Origin: Mangrovicella endophytica
Lineage (GTDB): Bacteria > Pseudomonadota > Alphaproteobacteria > Rhizobiales > Rhizobiaceae
Assembly (NCBI RefSeq): GCF_002893625.1
Contig: NZ_PKMZ01000004.1
Coordinates: forward strand, 124,001 to 188,000
DNA: 64,000 nt
Direction of reading: 5' to 3'
The first letter of the stretch is position 1. Each line of letters begins with the position of its first letter. The notes under the pieces are model-generated. The model saw only the letters and a program-made list of their open reading frames with translations. It was not told the origin of the DNA and did not search any database. The translations under genes and the position numbers were made by a program. This document shows, piece by piece, positions 45,624-55,203 of the stretch.

Positions 45624-47102
45624 CTAGAGGCGGCCGTCGAGGTAGCGGGTCAGCGTCTCGCGGCAGCCGACGCTCCACAGCGTTTCGAGCGCATGCGTGA
45701 ATGCGGCGACATAGGCCGGATTCTCGGCCACGAGGCCGAAGATGTCGTCCATGGCGAGAAACGCCTTCGGATCGTCCTTGGCCGCCCGGGCGGCCGCCTG
45801 CAGCCGGTCCCAGTTGTCGTCGTTCGGCGCGATGGGCCGGCCGCTGTCGCTCTTACCGTAGCAGTAGCGGCACCAGAGCGCCGAGACGAGCGCCAGGCCG
45901 GTGACGGACTGCCCCGCCGCCAGCCGGTCCGCCGCCGACGGCAGGATGAACTTCGGCTGGCGGTTGGAGCCGTCGAGGCAGAGCCGCGAGACCGTGTCGC
46001 CGATCTTCGGGTTGGAGAAGCGCCGCTCGATCAGCGCGAAGTAGCTGGCGAGATCCGTGTCCGGCACCGGCGGCACCACGGGGATGATCTCCTCCTTCTC
46101 CACCTTGGCGAGGAAGGCGCGCACCAGTTCGTTCTCCATCGCCTCATGGACGAAGTGGATGTCCATCAGCGCCGCCGGATAGGCGATCGTCGCATGGCCG
46201 CCGTTGAGGATGCGGATCTTCATCAGCTCATAGGGCGCGACATCCTCCACGAAGGTCACGCCGACCTTCTCCAGCGCCGGTCGGCCGGAGGAGAAGCGAT
46301 CCTCCATCACCCACTGCCGGAACTCCTCGCAGAAGACCGGCCATCCGTCGGAGACGCCGAAGTTCTGCTCCAGCAAGGCGCGCTCGCGATCGGAGGTCGC
46401 CGGCGTGATGCGGTCGACCATCGAGTTCGGGAAGGCGACGTTGGCGGCGATCCACTCGGCGAGCTCGGGATCGACCAGCGCGGCGAGGCCTCGCACGGCG
46501 TTCTCGGTCACGTGGCCGTTGCCCGGGATGTTGTCGCAGGACATCACGGTGAAGGGCGGCGTTCCGTCCGCGCGGCGGCGGCGCAGACCCGCAACGATGT
46601 AGCCGAAGACGGTGCGCGGCGTGTCGATCGCGCCGGCATCGCGGACGATGTCGGGATGATCCGGTGCGAAGCGCTGCGTCGCCGGATCGATGTAGTAGCC
46701 GCCCTCGGTGATGGTCAGCGAGACGATGCGGATAGCGGGATCGCTGAGGCGCGCGAGGATCGCGTCCGGATCGTTCGGCGAAAGGTAGTCGATCATCGCG
46801 GCGGTGACTCGCGCGCCCGTCTTGTCCGCCTCCTGCTCGACGACCGTGGTCAGCCAGTCCTGCTTCTCCAGCGTCTGCCGCATCGCTTCGTCGGAGGGGC
46901 GTACGCCGGCGCCCACAAGCGCCCAGTCATGGTCGCTGCCGGTGTTGAAGAGATCGTCCAGATAAACAGCCTGATGGGCGCGATGGAAATTGCCGACGCC
47001 GAAATGGACAATGCCGCCGGTGAGGCTGCTGGCGGCGTAACGCGGGCGCTCGATGGTGTCGGGGAGAGTGGAGAGAGTTTCGGCCGAGAGATGAACGGTC
47101 AC
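45624..47102 (-). CDS. Mannitol dehydrogenase family protein
   Basis: A 492-residue polyol dehydrogenase of the long-chain mannitol 2-dehydrogenase family, which oxidises mannitol, arabitol or related polyols or uronates with NAD. The Rossmann N-domain has GGIVHFGVGNFHRAHQAVYL, and the family signature is MKIRILNGGHATIAYPAALM with catalytic Lys, Asn and His. MSCDNIPGNGHVTENAVRGL and PNSMVDRITPAT are typical. The start is GTG 47102, after a GGAGG site; upstream in-frame residues look non-coding. It is divergent from the inositol phosphate synthase operon (291-bp gap). Confidence 0.93.
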   Translation of the reverse strand: MTVHLSAETLSTLPDTIERPRYAASSLTGGIVHFGVGNFHRAHQAVYLDDLFNTGSDHDWALVGAGVRPSDEAMRQTLEKQDWLTTVVEQEADKTGARVTAAMIDYLSPNDPDAILARLSDPAIRIVSLTITEGGYYIDPATQRFAPDHPDIVRDAGAIDTPRTVFGYIVAGLRRRRADGTPPFTVMSCDNIPGNGHVTENAVRGLAALVDPELAEWIAANVAFPNSMVDRITPATSDRERALLEQNFGVSDGWPVFCEEFRQWVMEDRFSSGRPALEKVGVTFVEDVAPYELMKIRILNGGHATIAYPAALMDIHFVHEAMENELVRAFLAKVEKEEIIPVVPPVPDTDLASYFALIERRFSNPKIGDTVSRLCLDGSNRQPKFILPSAADRLAAGQSVTGLALVSALWCRYCYGKSDSGRPIAPNDDNWDRLQAAARAAKDDPKAFLAMDDIFGLVAENPAYVAAFTHALETLWSVGCRETLTRYLDGRL

Positions 47103-47393
47103 GTCTTTCAAGTCCTCCGTCGGCGGCAGCGCCGATGCGCCGGTGTTCTGGTCGCAGGCGCGGTTCTTGGCAAGATACTCGCATCCGCATCGGTCCGCCC
47201 TTGGCGCAGGCGGATATCCGGTGTTCTCTAGACAATTGCCGAATGCCGCGTTTTGTCCATATGGCAGGGCTGGATCCGAATCGGAGACGCGGATCGTTCG
47301 CCGGCAAAAAAGCGGGTGCTTTGTCGGGACGGCATGGACTGCCATCCTGTCGTCACGGCTGCCGGCCGGCAGGAGCAGTAGAGAGGAAGTGCG

Positions 47394-48491
47394 TTGGGCG
47401 CCAAGAGTTTGCGTGTTGGAATCATTGGCGTCGGAAACTGCGCATCGTCCTTTGTCCAGGGGCTGAGCTACTACGGAGATACGCGCTCCAACGAACCCGT
47501 CCCCGGCCTGATGAACGTCGATGTCGGCGGCTACGGGATCGGCGACATCGTGATTTCATCGGCCTTCGACATCAATGCGGCCAAGGTCGGACGCGATGTC
47601 GGCGAGGCGATCGTGGCATCCCCTAACAATACGGTGAACTTCGCGACCGTGGCGCCGACCGGCGTCAAGGTCGAGCGGGGACCGACGCTCGACGGCCTCG
47701 GCAAATATGTGCGCGACGAGATCGAGGAGTCCGACGCGCCGGTCGCGGACGTCGCCAAAATCCTCTCCGACAGCCGTACCGACGTCCTCGTTTCCTACCT
47801 TCCGGTCGGCTCGCAGCAGGCGGCGGAATGGTATGCCGAGCGCGCGCTCGAAGCCGGCTGCGCTTTCGTCAACTGCATGCCCGTGTTCATCGCGTCGAAG
47901 CCGGAATGGCGCAAGCGGTTCGAGGAACGCGGCCTGCCGATCATCGGCGACGACATCAAGAGCCAGGTCGGCGCGACCATCGTCCACCGCGTCCTCGCCA
48001 ACCTCTTCAAGGAACGCGGCGTGCGGCTCGACCGCACCTATCAGCTCAATTTCGGCGGCAATACCGACTTCCAGAACATGCTGGAGCGCGAGCGGCTGGA
48101 ATCGAAGAAGATCTCCAAGACGCAGGCGGTGACGAGCCAGGTCGGCGTGCCGCTGGAGCCGGGCAACATCCATGTCGGCCCGAGCGACCACATTCCGTGG
48201 CTGACCGACCGCAAGTGGGCCTATATCCGGCTCGAAGGCACTACTTTCGGCGGACTGCCCCTGAACGCCGAGCTGAAGCTCGAAGTCTGGGACTCGCCGA
48301 ATTCGGCCGGCGTCGTCATCGATGCCGTGCGTTGCGCCAAGCTCGCGCTCGACCGCGGCATCGCCGGCGCGCTGATCGGACCGTCCAGCTACTTCATGAA
48401 GTCGCCGCCCGAGCAATTCGACGACACGGAGGCGCGCGAGCGCACGCTGCGCTTCATGGCAGGGGAAGACGAGGACGGCGCGGCGCTTTGA
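47394..48491 (+). CDS. ino1: Myo-inositol-1-phosphate synthase (inositol-3-phosphate synthase)
   Basis: A 365-residue enzyme that converts glucose 6-phosphate to inositol phosphate with internal NAD redox. It is the short, actinobacterial/archaeal-type form: [20 protein letters not shown] binds NAD, and [19 protein letters not shown] supplies catalytic Lys and contacts. [54 protein letters not shown] and [20 protein letters not shown] are all family hallmarks. It starts with TTG 47394 after GAGAGGAAG. Inositol phosphate synthase is uncommon in proteobacteria. It heads an operon with the phosphatase and glycosidase genes. Confidence 0.93.
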   Translation: MGAKSLRVGIIGVGNCASSFVQGLSYYGDTRSNEPVPGLMNVDVGGYGIGDIVISSAFDINAAKVGRDVGEAIVASPNNTVNFATVAPTGVKVERGPTLDGLGKYVRDEIEESDAPVADVAKILSDSRTDVLVSYLPVGSQQAAEWYAERALEAGCAFVNCMPVFIASKPEWRKRFEERGLPIIGDDIKSQVGATIVHRVLANLFKERGVRLDRTYQLNFGGNTDFQNMLERERLESKKISKTQAVTSQVGVPLEPGNIHVGPSDHIPWLTDRKWAYIRLEGTTFGGLPLNAELKLEVWDSPNSAGVVIDAVRCAKLALDRGIAGALIGPSSYFMKSPPEQFDDTEARERTLRFMAGEDEDGAAL

Positions 48492-49132
48492 GCGACACGA
48501 TCGTCCGGCTGATCCGGCACGCGGCTCACGGGCAGCTTGGCCACATCCTGACGGGTCGCATGCCGGGCATCGGCCTTTCGAAAGAGGGTGAAGCACAAGC
48601 GCGCGCGCTAGGTCGACGGATGGCTCGGCTGCCGATCACGGCGGTGCGGGTGAGCCCGCAGCAGCGCACCCGCGAGACCGCGGCGATCGCCTTTCCGCAG
48701 CTGGCGGACCGGCTCGCCGAGGATAGCGATCTCGCCGAGATCGACTTCGGCGCCTGGTCGGGTCAGAGTTTTGCCGAGCTCGAGGATGACCCGGCCTGGC
48801 GCCACTGGAACGAGGCCCGGGGGGAAGCCTCGACGCCGGCTGGCGAGACGATGAGCGGCGTCGCTGCGCGGATGCAGGGCGCCATCGCGCGGCTGCGCGA
48901 CGGCAGGGAACGGCAAGTGGCGCTGGTGTCGCATTGCGATACGATCAAGGCGGTTGTCTGCCGGACGCTGGGTCTGCCCTTCTCACAGCTGCACCGGTTC
49001 GATATTGCGCCCGCATCGGTGACAACGCTCGTCGTCGGCGATTGGGGAGCCAAGCTCCTCGCGCTGAACGAGGTGAGCGAAGCGCAGGACCACGAACATC
49101 CCCGCATGGGAGACGACGGAGACATGGCATGA
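48488..49132 (+). CDS. Histidine phosphatase family protein, coupled to ino1
   Basis: A 214-residue histidine phosphatase. The phosphohistidine motif is [20 protein letters not shown]-like (read [20 protein letters not shown]), with [14 protein letters not shown], a Glu in [20 protein letters not shown], and the second His in [14 protein letters not shown]. The start TTG at 48488 overlaps the ino1 stop (TTGA), and its own stop overlaps the start of the next gene. Coupling to ino1 suggests it could dephosphorylate the inositol phosphate product; this is inference from context, because the superfamily is broad. A second copy type lies at 3969. Confidence 0.88.
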   Translation: MSDTIVRLIRHAAHGQLGHILTGRMPGIGLSKEGEAQARALGRRMARLPITAVRVSPQQRTRETAAIAFPQLADRLAEDSDLAEIDFGAWSGQSFAELEDDPAWRHWNEARGEASTPAGETMSGVAARMQGAIARLRDGRERQVALVSHCDTIKAVVCRTLGLPFSQLHRFDIAPASVTTLVVGDWGAKLLALNEVSEAQDHEHPRMGDDGDMA

Positions 49133-50064
49133 TCGAAGCCGCGATGATCTGGAACGAGCCGAACAACAAGTCCCATTGGGACCTGGAGATCGATCCGGAT
49201 TGGACGCTGTTCGCCGACATGGCCAAGGCTGCAGGCGCGGCCATTCACGCCGTCAACCCGGACATCGTCCGGGTGCTCGGCGGCATGTCGCCGATCGATC
49301 CCGCCTTCGTGCGGCGGCTGCAGGAGCAGGACGTGCTCGCCCATGTCGATGCGATCGCGGTGCATGGCTTTCCGCTCGACTGGAATCTCTGGTCCATTCA
49401 TGAATGGCCCCAGAAGCTGGAGGAGATCCGTGCCGTCACCCATCTGCCCATCTGGGTCAGCGAGGTCGGCATCTCCACCTTCGGCGCCGAGGAGGTGCAG
49501 GTCTGGGGCCTCGACAAGACGGCGGAGCTCCTCGTCGGCCGCGCGCCGCGCATCCACTGGTACAGCCTCTACGACCTGCCGCAGAGCTGGGGAGCCACCA
49601 CCCGCCACCGCGAGGCGGAGGGCTCGTCCTACTACCGTCACTTCTATATGGGCCTCATCCGCGAGGATGGCACGCCGAAGCCCTCGCTCGAAGCCTTCGG
49701 TCGCCATACGCCTGATCTCGGCATCTGCCAGTGGTTCCACTACCGGGACCCGCGCCTCGACGAGGGCGTTGCCTGGCTGAAGCGGCTCGGCGTCAAGCAT
49801 GTGCGCACCGGCCTCTCCTGGGCCGACAGCTTCCGGGAGGATGCGATCGGCTGGTTCGACCGCCAGATGGAGGCGCTCCAGGACTTCGACGTCACCGTCA
49901 CCTTCTGCTTCACGCCGGAGCATCGCGGCCTCGCGCCGCATCACAGCAGTCCGCCACAGGTGAAGGAGGAATATGCCGACTTCTGCGCCTCGATGATCGA
50001 GCGCTACGCGCCGCGCCGGACCGTTGCGGCGGCCGAGCCGGAATCCGCCCTCCCCGTCGGCTGA
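49129..50064 (+). CDS. Clan GH-A glycosidase-like protein with permuted TIM-barrel order
   Basis: A 311-residue protein starting with an ATGA overlap on the phosphatase gene. The clan-A acid/base motif IWNEPNN is at residues 7-13 (Glu10), normally after strand beta-4, and the nucleophile motif IWVSEVG is at 108-114 (Glu112). Beta-8-like residues RIHWYSLYDLP and a family C-end HFYMGLIREDGTPKPSLEAF follow. Then comes a segment that normally begins such proteins: LGICQWFHYRDPRLDEGVAW, LKRLGVKHVRTGLSWADSFR, DVTVTFCFTPEHRGLAPHHS, ending with YADFCASMIERYAP. The order is thus beta-4 to beta-8 followed by beta-1 to beta-3. The product may be related to beta-xylosidase-type proteins; the substrate is unknown. 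Confidence 0.8.
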   Translation: MIEAAMIWNEPNNKSHWDLEIDPDWTLFADMAKAAGAAIHAVNPDIVRVLGGMSPIDPAFVRRLQEQDVLAHVDAIAVHGFPLDWNLWSIHEWPQKLEEIRAVTHLPIWVSEVGISTFGAEEVQVWGLDKTAELLVGRAPRIHWYSLYDLPQSWGATTRHREAEGSSYYRHFYMGLIREDGTPKPSLEAFGRHTPDLGICQWFHYRDPRLDEGVAWLKRLGVKHVRTGLSWADSFREDAIGWFDRQMEALQDFDVTVTFCFTPEHRGLAPHHSSPPQVKEEYADFCASMIERYAPRRTVAAAEPESALPVG

Positions 50065-50095
50065 TCCGTCCGGCCCTGCCTCAGAGACCTTGCCG

Positions 50096-51277
50096 ATGCC
50101 GAGCGCCAATCCGCTTCTGACCGCAATGGCGGCGCCGCCCGTCGCACTGGCCGCCCGCTGGCGGGCCGCTTACGACGGGCGCAACGGGCCCTTGGTTGAC
50201 CTCAGCCAGGCGGTGCCCGGCCATGCGCCGGCCCCTGAATTGCTGGCGCGCTTTGCGGCGGAGGGCGCGACCGCGGCGGCGGCCCGCTACGGGCTCATCC
50301 TTGGCGATCCTGCCCTGCGGGACGCCTATGGAGCTGAGGTTGCCCGCCTCTACGGCGCAGGCATCACCGCCGCAAACGTCGCCATCACCGCCGGCTGCAA
50401 CCAGGCCTTCTTTGCCGCCATCATCGCGGTGGCGCGTGCCGGCGACGCCGTCGTGCTGCCGACACCTTGGTACTTCAATCACAAGATGACGCTGGACATG
50501 CTCGGCATCGAGGCGCGGCCGCTGCCCCTCTCGGCTGAGACCGGCTTCATCCCGAGCGCGGATGCGCTGGAGCAGGTACTGGACGATCGCGTCAAAGCGG
50601 TGGTCCTCGTCACGCCGAACAATCCGACCGGCGCCATCTACCCACCCGAGACCATCGCGGCGATCCATGCGCTCTGTCGCCGCCGCGACCTCTGGCTGAT
50701 CCTCGACGAGACGTATCGCGACTTCCTGCCGGCGGGCAATCCGCGGCCGCACGCGCTGTTTGCCGATGGCGGGTGGGGCGAGAATGTCGTCAGCCTCTAC
50801 AGCTTCTCCAAGTCCTATGCGATTCCCGGGCATCGGCTCGGCGCCATGCTGGCGGGACCGTCGATGCTGCCGCAGATCGAGAAGGTCGTCGACAGCATGC
50901 AGATCTGCGCGCCGCGGCCCGCTCAGGCGACGATCGCGCCGGCGATCGAGAGCCTCGCCGAGTGGCGCGCGGGCATGGCCGGCGAAATTGCGGAGCGCGC
51001 GGAGGTCTTCCGGGAGGTGATGGCTACCCTGCCCGACTGGCGTCTGGAGCAGATCGGCGCCTATTTCGCCTTCATCCGCCATCCCTACGAAGGTCGCGAC
51101 GCCCGCTCGGTCGCCGAGCACCTCGCCCGGGATCTCGGGATCATCACCCTGCCCGGCAGCTTCTTCGGCGAAGGGCAAGAACAGCACCTTCGCATTGCCT
51201 TTGCCAATGTGGATGTAGCGGCCATCGGCCGCTTCGGCGAACGGCTGGCTGCCGACGACTGGCCGGCGGCAGGGTAA
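50096..51277 (+). CDS. Class I/II PLP-dependent aminotransferase
   Basis: A 393-residue fold-type I aminotransferase. Features: YGLILGDPALRDAYGAEVAR, ITAGCNQAFFAAIIAVARAG, VVLVTPNNPTGAIYPPETIA, ILDETYRDF with the PLP-contacting Asp and Tyr, and the Schiff-base Lys in SLYSFSKSYAIPGHRLGAML, then the terminal LRIAFAN with the substrate Arg. The start is ATG 50096, 32 bp after the glycosidase gene on the same strand, so it may be part of the ino1 operon. No partner fixes its substrate. Confidence 0.92.
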   Translation: MPSANPLLTAMAAPPVALAARWRAAYDGRNGPLVDLSQAVPGHAPAPELLARFAAEGATAAAARYGLILGDPALRDAYGAEVARLYGAGITAANVAITAGCNQAFFAAIIAVARAGDAVVLPTPWYFNHKMTLDMLGIEARPLPLSAETGFIPSADALEQVLDDRVKAVVLVTPNNPTGAIYPPETIAAIHALCRRRDLWLILDETYRDFLPAGNPRPHALFADGGWGENVVSLYSFSKSYAIPGHRLGAMLAGPSMLPQIEKVVDSMQICAPRPAQATIAPAIESLAEWRAGMAGEIAERAEVFREVMATLPDWRLEQIGAYFAFIRHPYEGRDARSVAEHLARDLGIITLPGSFFGEGQEQHLRIAFANVDVAAIGRFGERLAADDWPAAG

Positions 51278-51397
51278 ATCCCTTTTGATGCGGGCGGCGG
51301 ACGTATTGTACCGCCGGCCTCGGAACGCTCCGGACTTTGGAACGGTTACAAGCTGAAGGCCTGAGGGCCGCTGCTTCGATCGCATCCGAGAGGTTCG

Positions 51398-51922
51398 ATG
51401 CCCGAGATGACTTTTGCCAGCGCTGCGCCGGACGAGATCCCGATCAGCCTTACCATCAACGGCCAGCTCCACAGGCTGGATGTCACGCCCTGGACGTCGC
51501 TGCTCGACCTTCTGCGCGAGACGCTGCATCTCACCGGCACCAAGAAGGGCTGCGACCACGGCCAGTGCGGCGCCTGCACCGTGCTCGTCGACGGCACGCG
51601 CATCAATTCCTGCCTTGCGCTTGCCGTGATGAAGGACGGGGCCGAAATCACCACGATCGAAGGCCTCGGCACGCCGGACAATCTCCACCCGCTGCAGGCC
51701 GCCTTCGTCGAGCACGACGCGTTCCAATGCGGCTACTGCACGCCCGGCCAGATCTGCTCGGCGGTTGGCATGATGAGCGAGGGACACGCCTCGACCCGCG
51801 CCGAGATCCGCGAGCTGATGAGCGGCAATCTGTGCCGCTGCGGGGCGTACACCAATATCGTCGACGCCATCGAGGACGTCATGCAGGATGGCCGCCCGGC
51901 GGTCCGGGAGGCCGCGGAATGA
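51398..51922 (+). CDS. (2Fe-2S)-binding subunit of a PaoABC-like molybdenum aldehyde oxidoreductase
   Basis: A 174-residue small subunit of the xanthine-oxidase family with two [2Fe-2S] centres. The plant-type cluster is [20 protein letters not shown] with RINSC, and the second cluster is in [19 protein letters not shown] and [17 protein letters not shown]. Unlike E. coli PaoA it has no twin-arginine signal, so this complex is probably cytoplasmic. It starts about 120 bp after the aminotransferase gene. Its stop overlaps the FAD-subunit start. Confidence 0.92.
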   Translation: MPEMTFASAAPDEIPISLTINGQLHRLDVTPWTSLLDLLRETLHLTGTKKGCDHGQCGACTVLVDGTRINSCLALAVMKDGAEITTIEGLGTPDNLHPLQAAFVEHDAFQCGYCTPGQICSAVGMMSEGHASTRAEIRELMSGNLCRCGAYTNIVDAIEDVMQDGRPAVREAAE

Positions 51923-52935
51923 CGCCCTTCGCCTATGTCCGCCCGACCAGCGTTGCGGAGGCCGTTGCTGCGGTCGGCAGCAGCGGCACCGCCCGCTTCA
52001 TCGCCGGCGGCACCAATCTCGTCGACCTGATGCGCTACGACGTCGAGACGCCGCAGACGCTGGTCGACATCACCCGGCTTCCGCTGAAGACGATCGAGGA
52101 TGCCGAAAACGGCGGCGTCGTGATCGGCGCGCTCGTCTCCAACGCGGACCTTGCCTATGACGAGCGCATCCAGCGGGATTATCCGCTGCTTTCGAGCGCG
52201 ATCCTCGCGGGCGCCTCGGGACAGCTGCGCAACGCCGCGTCCACCGGCGGCAACCTCCTGCAGCGGACACGCTGCTACTACTTCTACGATGTAGCCACGC
52301 CCTGCAATAAGCGCGAGCCCGGCAGCGGCTGCCCGGCGATCGGCGGCGTCAACCGCATCCATGCCATCCTCGGCGCGAGCGAGCACTGCATCGCGACGCA
52401 CCCGTCCGACATGTGCGTGGCGCTGGCGGCCCTGGAAGCCGTGGTCCATGTCACCGGACCGGAGGGCGAACGCCGCATTCCGTTTGCGGAGTTCCACCGG
52501 CTGCCCGGCGACCGGCCGCAGGACGACAACACGCTGAAGCATGGGGAGATGGTCACGGCGGTCGCGCTGCCGGCGCCGCGCTTCGGCGCGCACCACACCT
52601 ATCTGAAACTGCGCGACCGCCTGTCCTATGCCTTTGCGCTCGTCTCGGTCGCCGCCGGCCTCGACATGGCGGACGGGCGCATCACGGATGCCCGGATCGC
52701 GCTGGGCGGCGTTGCCCACAAACCCTGGCGCGACGAGGCGGCCGAAGCCCTGTTGAAGGGCCAGGCTCCCTCACCGGCCATCTTTGCCGCCGCGGCCGAT
52801 CACATCCTGCGCGACGCCAAGGGCCAGGGGGACAACAACTTCAAGATCGATCTCGCCCGCCGCGCGATCCAGCGCGCCCTCGAGCAGGCTGCCGCGGGAA
52901 CGCCGCAGGTGCAGGCTGAGAAGCGCGTGAACTGA
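51919..52935 (+). CDS. FAD-binding subunit of the PaoABC-like oxidoreductase
   Basis: A 338-residue CO_deh_flav-type medium subunit. FAD binding is at [17 protein letters not shown] and [19 protein letters not shown] cysteine-rich insert (Cys119, Cys129, Cys138, Cys157; [20 protein letters not shown]) matches the extra [4Fe-4S]-binding insert of PaoB and 4-hydroxybenzoyl-CoA reductase beta. The C-terminal domain has [23 protein letters not shown] 51919 overlaps the upstream stop (ATGA). Confidence 0.93.
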   Translation: MTPFAYVRPTSVAEAVAAVGSSGTARFIAGGTNLVDLMRYDVETPQTLVDITRLPLKTIEDAENGGVVIGALVSNADLAYDERIQRDYPLLSSAILAGASGQLRNAASTGGNLLQRTRCYYFYDVATPCNKREPGSGCPAIGGVNRIHAILGASEHCIATHPSDMCVALAALEAVVHVTGPEGERRIPFAEFHRLPGDRPQDDNTLKHGEMVTAVALPAPRFGAHHTYLKLRDRLSYAFALVSVAAGLDMADGRITDARIALGGVAHKPWRDEAAEALLKGQAPSPAIFAAAADHILRDAKGQGDNNFKIDLARRAIQRALEQAAAGTPQVQAEKRVN

Positions 52936-52951
52936 CGGGAAGGCTGACCCT

Positions 52952-55186
52952 ATGTCCAATACCGAAGCTTTTGTCGGCCGCCCGCAGAGCCGCGTCGACG
53001 GCCCGCTGAAGGTCAGCGGCACCGCGACCTACGTCGCCGAATTCGGCGCCGAGGATCTTCTTCATGCGGTCGTCGTGTCCGGTGCCATCGCCAAGGGCCG
53101 CATCACCTCGATCGATACTGCCGCAGCCCTCAAGGTGCCCGGCGTCATCGAGATCTTCACCCATGAGAACCGGCCGCGCACCGCCTGGTTCGACTACAAG
53201 TACCGCGACGAGGTCGCGCCTCCGGGCAGCCCGCTGCGACCACTCTACGACGCGTCGATCAGCTATAGCGGCCAGCCGGTCGCGCTCGTTGTCGCCGAGA
53301 CGCTGCAGGTGGCGCAGTACGCCGCGTCGCTGGTGGAGGTCAGCTACGAGGCCGAGCCGGCCGTCGTCGATGTCGCGGAGGTGCTCGGCGAAGCCTACGT
53401 GCCGAAGCAGAAGCGCAGCGGCATCTCGCCTCCGCCGAAGCCTCGCGGCGACGCCGATGGCGCCTTCCTCGCGGCGCCGATCCGGCTGGAGCACGAGTAC
53501 CGTGTCGCCGTCGAGCACCACAATCCGATGGAGATGCACGCCACCACGGTCGTCTGGGAAGGCGACGGCAAGCTCACCGTCCACGACAAGATCCAGGGTG
53601 CGCAGAACAGCCACGGCTACATCACCAGCGTCTTCGGCCTTTCTGCCGACGACGTGCGGGTCCACAGCCCCTATATCGGCGGCGCCTTTGGTTCGGGCCT
53701 CAGGCCGCAGTACCAGCTCTTCCTCGCGGTCATGGCGAGCCTGCAGCTGGAGCGCTCGGTGAAGCTGGTGCTCACCCGCGACCAGATGTTCACCTTCTCC
53801 TATCGGCCGGACGCCATCCAGCGCGTCGCGCTTGCCGCCGACAAAACCGGCCGCCTGCAGGCGGTGCGGCACGAGGCGGTGATGGGGACATCGCGGCACG
53901 AAGACTACCAGGAGGTCGTCGTCAACTGGTCGGGCCTGCTCTACAGCTGCGACAATGTCCGTCTCGACTACAAGCTGGCGCAGATCGATACCCATACGCC
54001 CGCCGACATGCGGGCGCCGGGTGCGACGCTCGGCGTCTATGCGCTGGAATCGGCGATGGACGAGCTCGCTTATGCCGCCGGCATCGACCCGATCGAACTC
54101 AGGCTGATCAACTTCGCCGACAAGGACGAGAACGAGAACAAGCCCTTCTCCTCCAAGGAGCTGCGTGCCTGCTACGCCCAGGGTGCCGATCGCATCGGCT
54201 GGAGCCGCCGCAATCCGGTGCCGCGCTCCATGCACGAGGGCCGCGAGCTGGTTGGCCTCGGCATGGCGACCGGCTGCTGGGAAGCGCAGATGCAGAAGAC
54301 CAGCGCGCGTGCCGTGCTTACCGCCAATGGCCATCTGGAAGTCTCCAGCGCGACGGCTGACATCGGCACCGGCACCTATACGATCATGACGCAGATCGCC
54401 GCCGACGCGCTCGGCCTGCCGTTGGAGAGCGTCACCGCCGTCATCGGCGACTCCTCGCTTCCGACGGCGCCGGTCGAGGGCGGCTCCTGGGCTGCCGCCT
54501 CGACGGGAACGGCGGTGCGTGCCGCCTGCCACGCGCTCCGCCAGACGCTGCTCGACGCTGCCGCCGGCATCGACGGATCGCCGCTTGCCGGCGCCACCCT
54601 CGACCAGGTGACGTTTCAGAACGGCCGCATCGCCTTCATCGCCGATCCCGTGATGAGCGTGTCCATCGGCGAGGCCATGCAGGCGACCGGCAAGGAGCGC
54701 ATCGAAGCAGAGGAAACCGCCAGCCCCGACATGAAGGCGATGGCGACCTATTCCTCCTACACGCATTCGGCGATCTTCGCCGAGGTGCGCGTCGACGAGG
54801 AGCTCGGCATCGTCCGGGTGACGCGCATCGTCAACGCGGTCGCTGCAGGCAAGATCCTCAACCCGAAGACAGCCCGGAGCCAGATTCTGGGCGGTGTCGT
54901 GATGGGCATCGGCATGGCGCTGCACGAGGAGTCGATCCCCGACAAGAACCTCGGTCGCTTCATGAACCACAACTTTGCCGAATATCACGTCCCCGCCCAT
55001 GCTGACGTCGAGGACATCGACGTTATCTTTGTCGAGGAAGAGGACGACATGCTGAACCCGCTCGGCATCAAGGGGCTTGGCGAGATCGGCATCGTGGGGA
55101 CGGCGGCGGCGATCGCCAATGCCATCCATCACGCGACGGGGCGGCGGGTGCGGCACCTGCCGATCACGCTCGACAAGCTCCTTTAG
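52952..55186 (+). CDS. Molybdopterin-binding subunit of the PaoABC-like oxidoreductase
   Basis: A 744-residue large subunit of the xanthine dehydrogenase family. N-terminal VDGPLKVSGTATYVAEFGAE, VEHHNPMEMHATTVVWEGDG, SPYIGGAFGSGLRPQYQLFL, and MRAPGATLGVYALESAMDEL lie around the Mo-cofactor. The catalytic Glu is in GIKGLGEIGIVGTAAA (about residue 711). Size and gene order (Fe-S, FAD, Mo) match PaoABC (YagTSR), which oxidises aromatic and aliphatic aldehydes to acids. No dedicated PaoD-type chaperone gene is in the window. Confidence 0.94.
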   Translation: MSNTEAFVGRPQSRVDGPLKVSGTATYVAEFGAEDLLHAVVVSGAIAKGRITSIDTAAALKVPGVIEIFTHENRPRTAWFDYKYRDEVAPPGSPLRPLYDASISYSGQPVALVVAETLQVAQYAASLVEVSYEAEPAVVDVAEVLGEAYVPKQKRSGISPPPKPRGDADGAFLAAPIRLEHEYRVAVEHHNPMEMHATTVVWEGDGKLTVHDKIQGAQNSHGYITSVFGLSADDVRVHSPYIGGAFGSGLRPQYQLFLAVMASLQLERSVKLVLTRDQMFTFSYRPDAIQRVALAADKTGRLQAVRHEAVMGTSRHEDYQEVVVNWSGLLYSCDNVRLDYKLAQIDTHTPADMRAPGATLGVYALESAMDELAYAAGIDPIELRLINFADKDENENKPFSSKELRACYAQGADRIGWSRRNPVPRSMHEGRELVGLGMATGCWEAQMQKTSARAVLTANGHLEVSSATADIGTGTYTIMTQIAADALGLPLESVTAVIGDSSLPTAPVEGGSWAAASTGTAVRAACHALRQTLLDAAAGIDGSPLAGATLDQVTFQNGRIAFIADPVMSVSIGEAMQATGKERIEAEETASPDMKAMATYSSYTHSAIFAEVRVDEELGIVRVTRIVNAVAAGKILNPKTARSQILGGVVMGIGMALHEESIPDKNLGRFMNHNFAEYHVPAHADVEDIDVIFVEEEDDMLNPLGIKGLGEIGIVGTAAAIANAIHHATGRRVRHLPITLDKLL

Positions 55187-55203
55187 GTCAGATGGAGGCC
55201 GGC

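Noticed and set aside
47140-47227. Ten-base direct repeat CCGGTGTTCT (47140 and 47218) in the mannitol dehydrogenase/ino1 gap
   Set aside because: Two copies 78 bp apart, without symmetry, in GC-rich DNA are not enough to call an operator.
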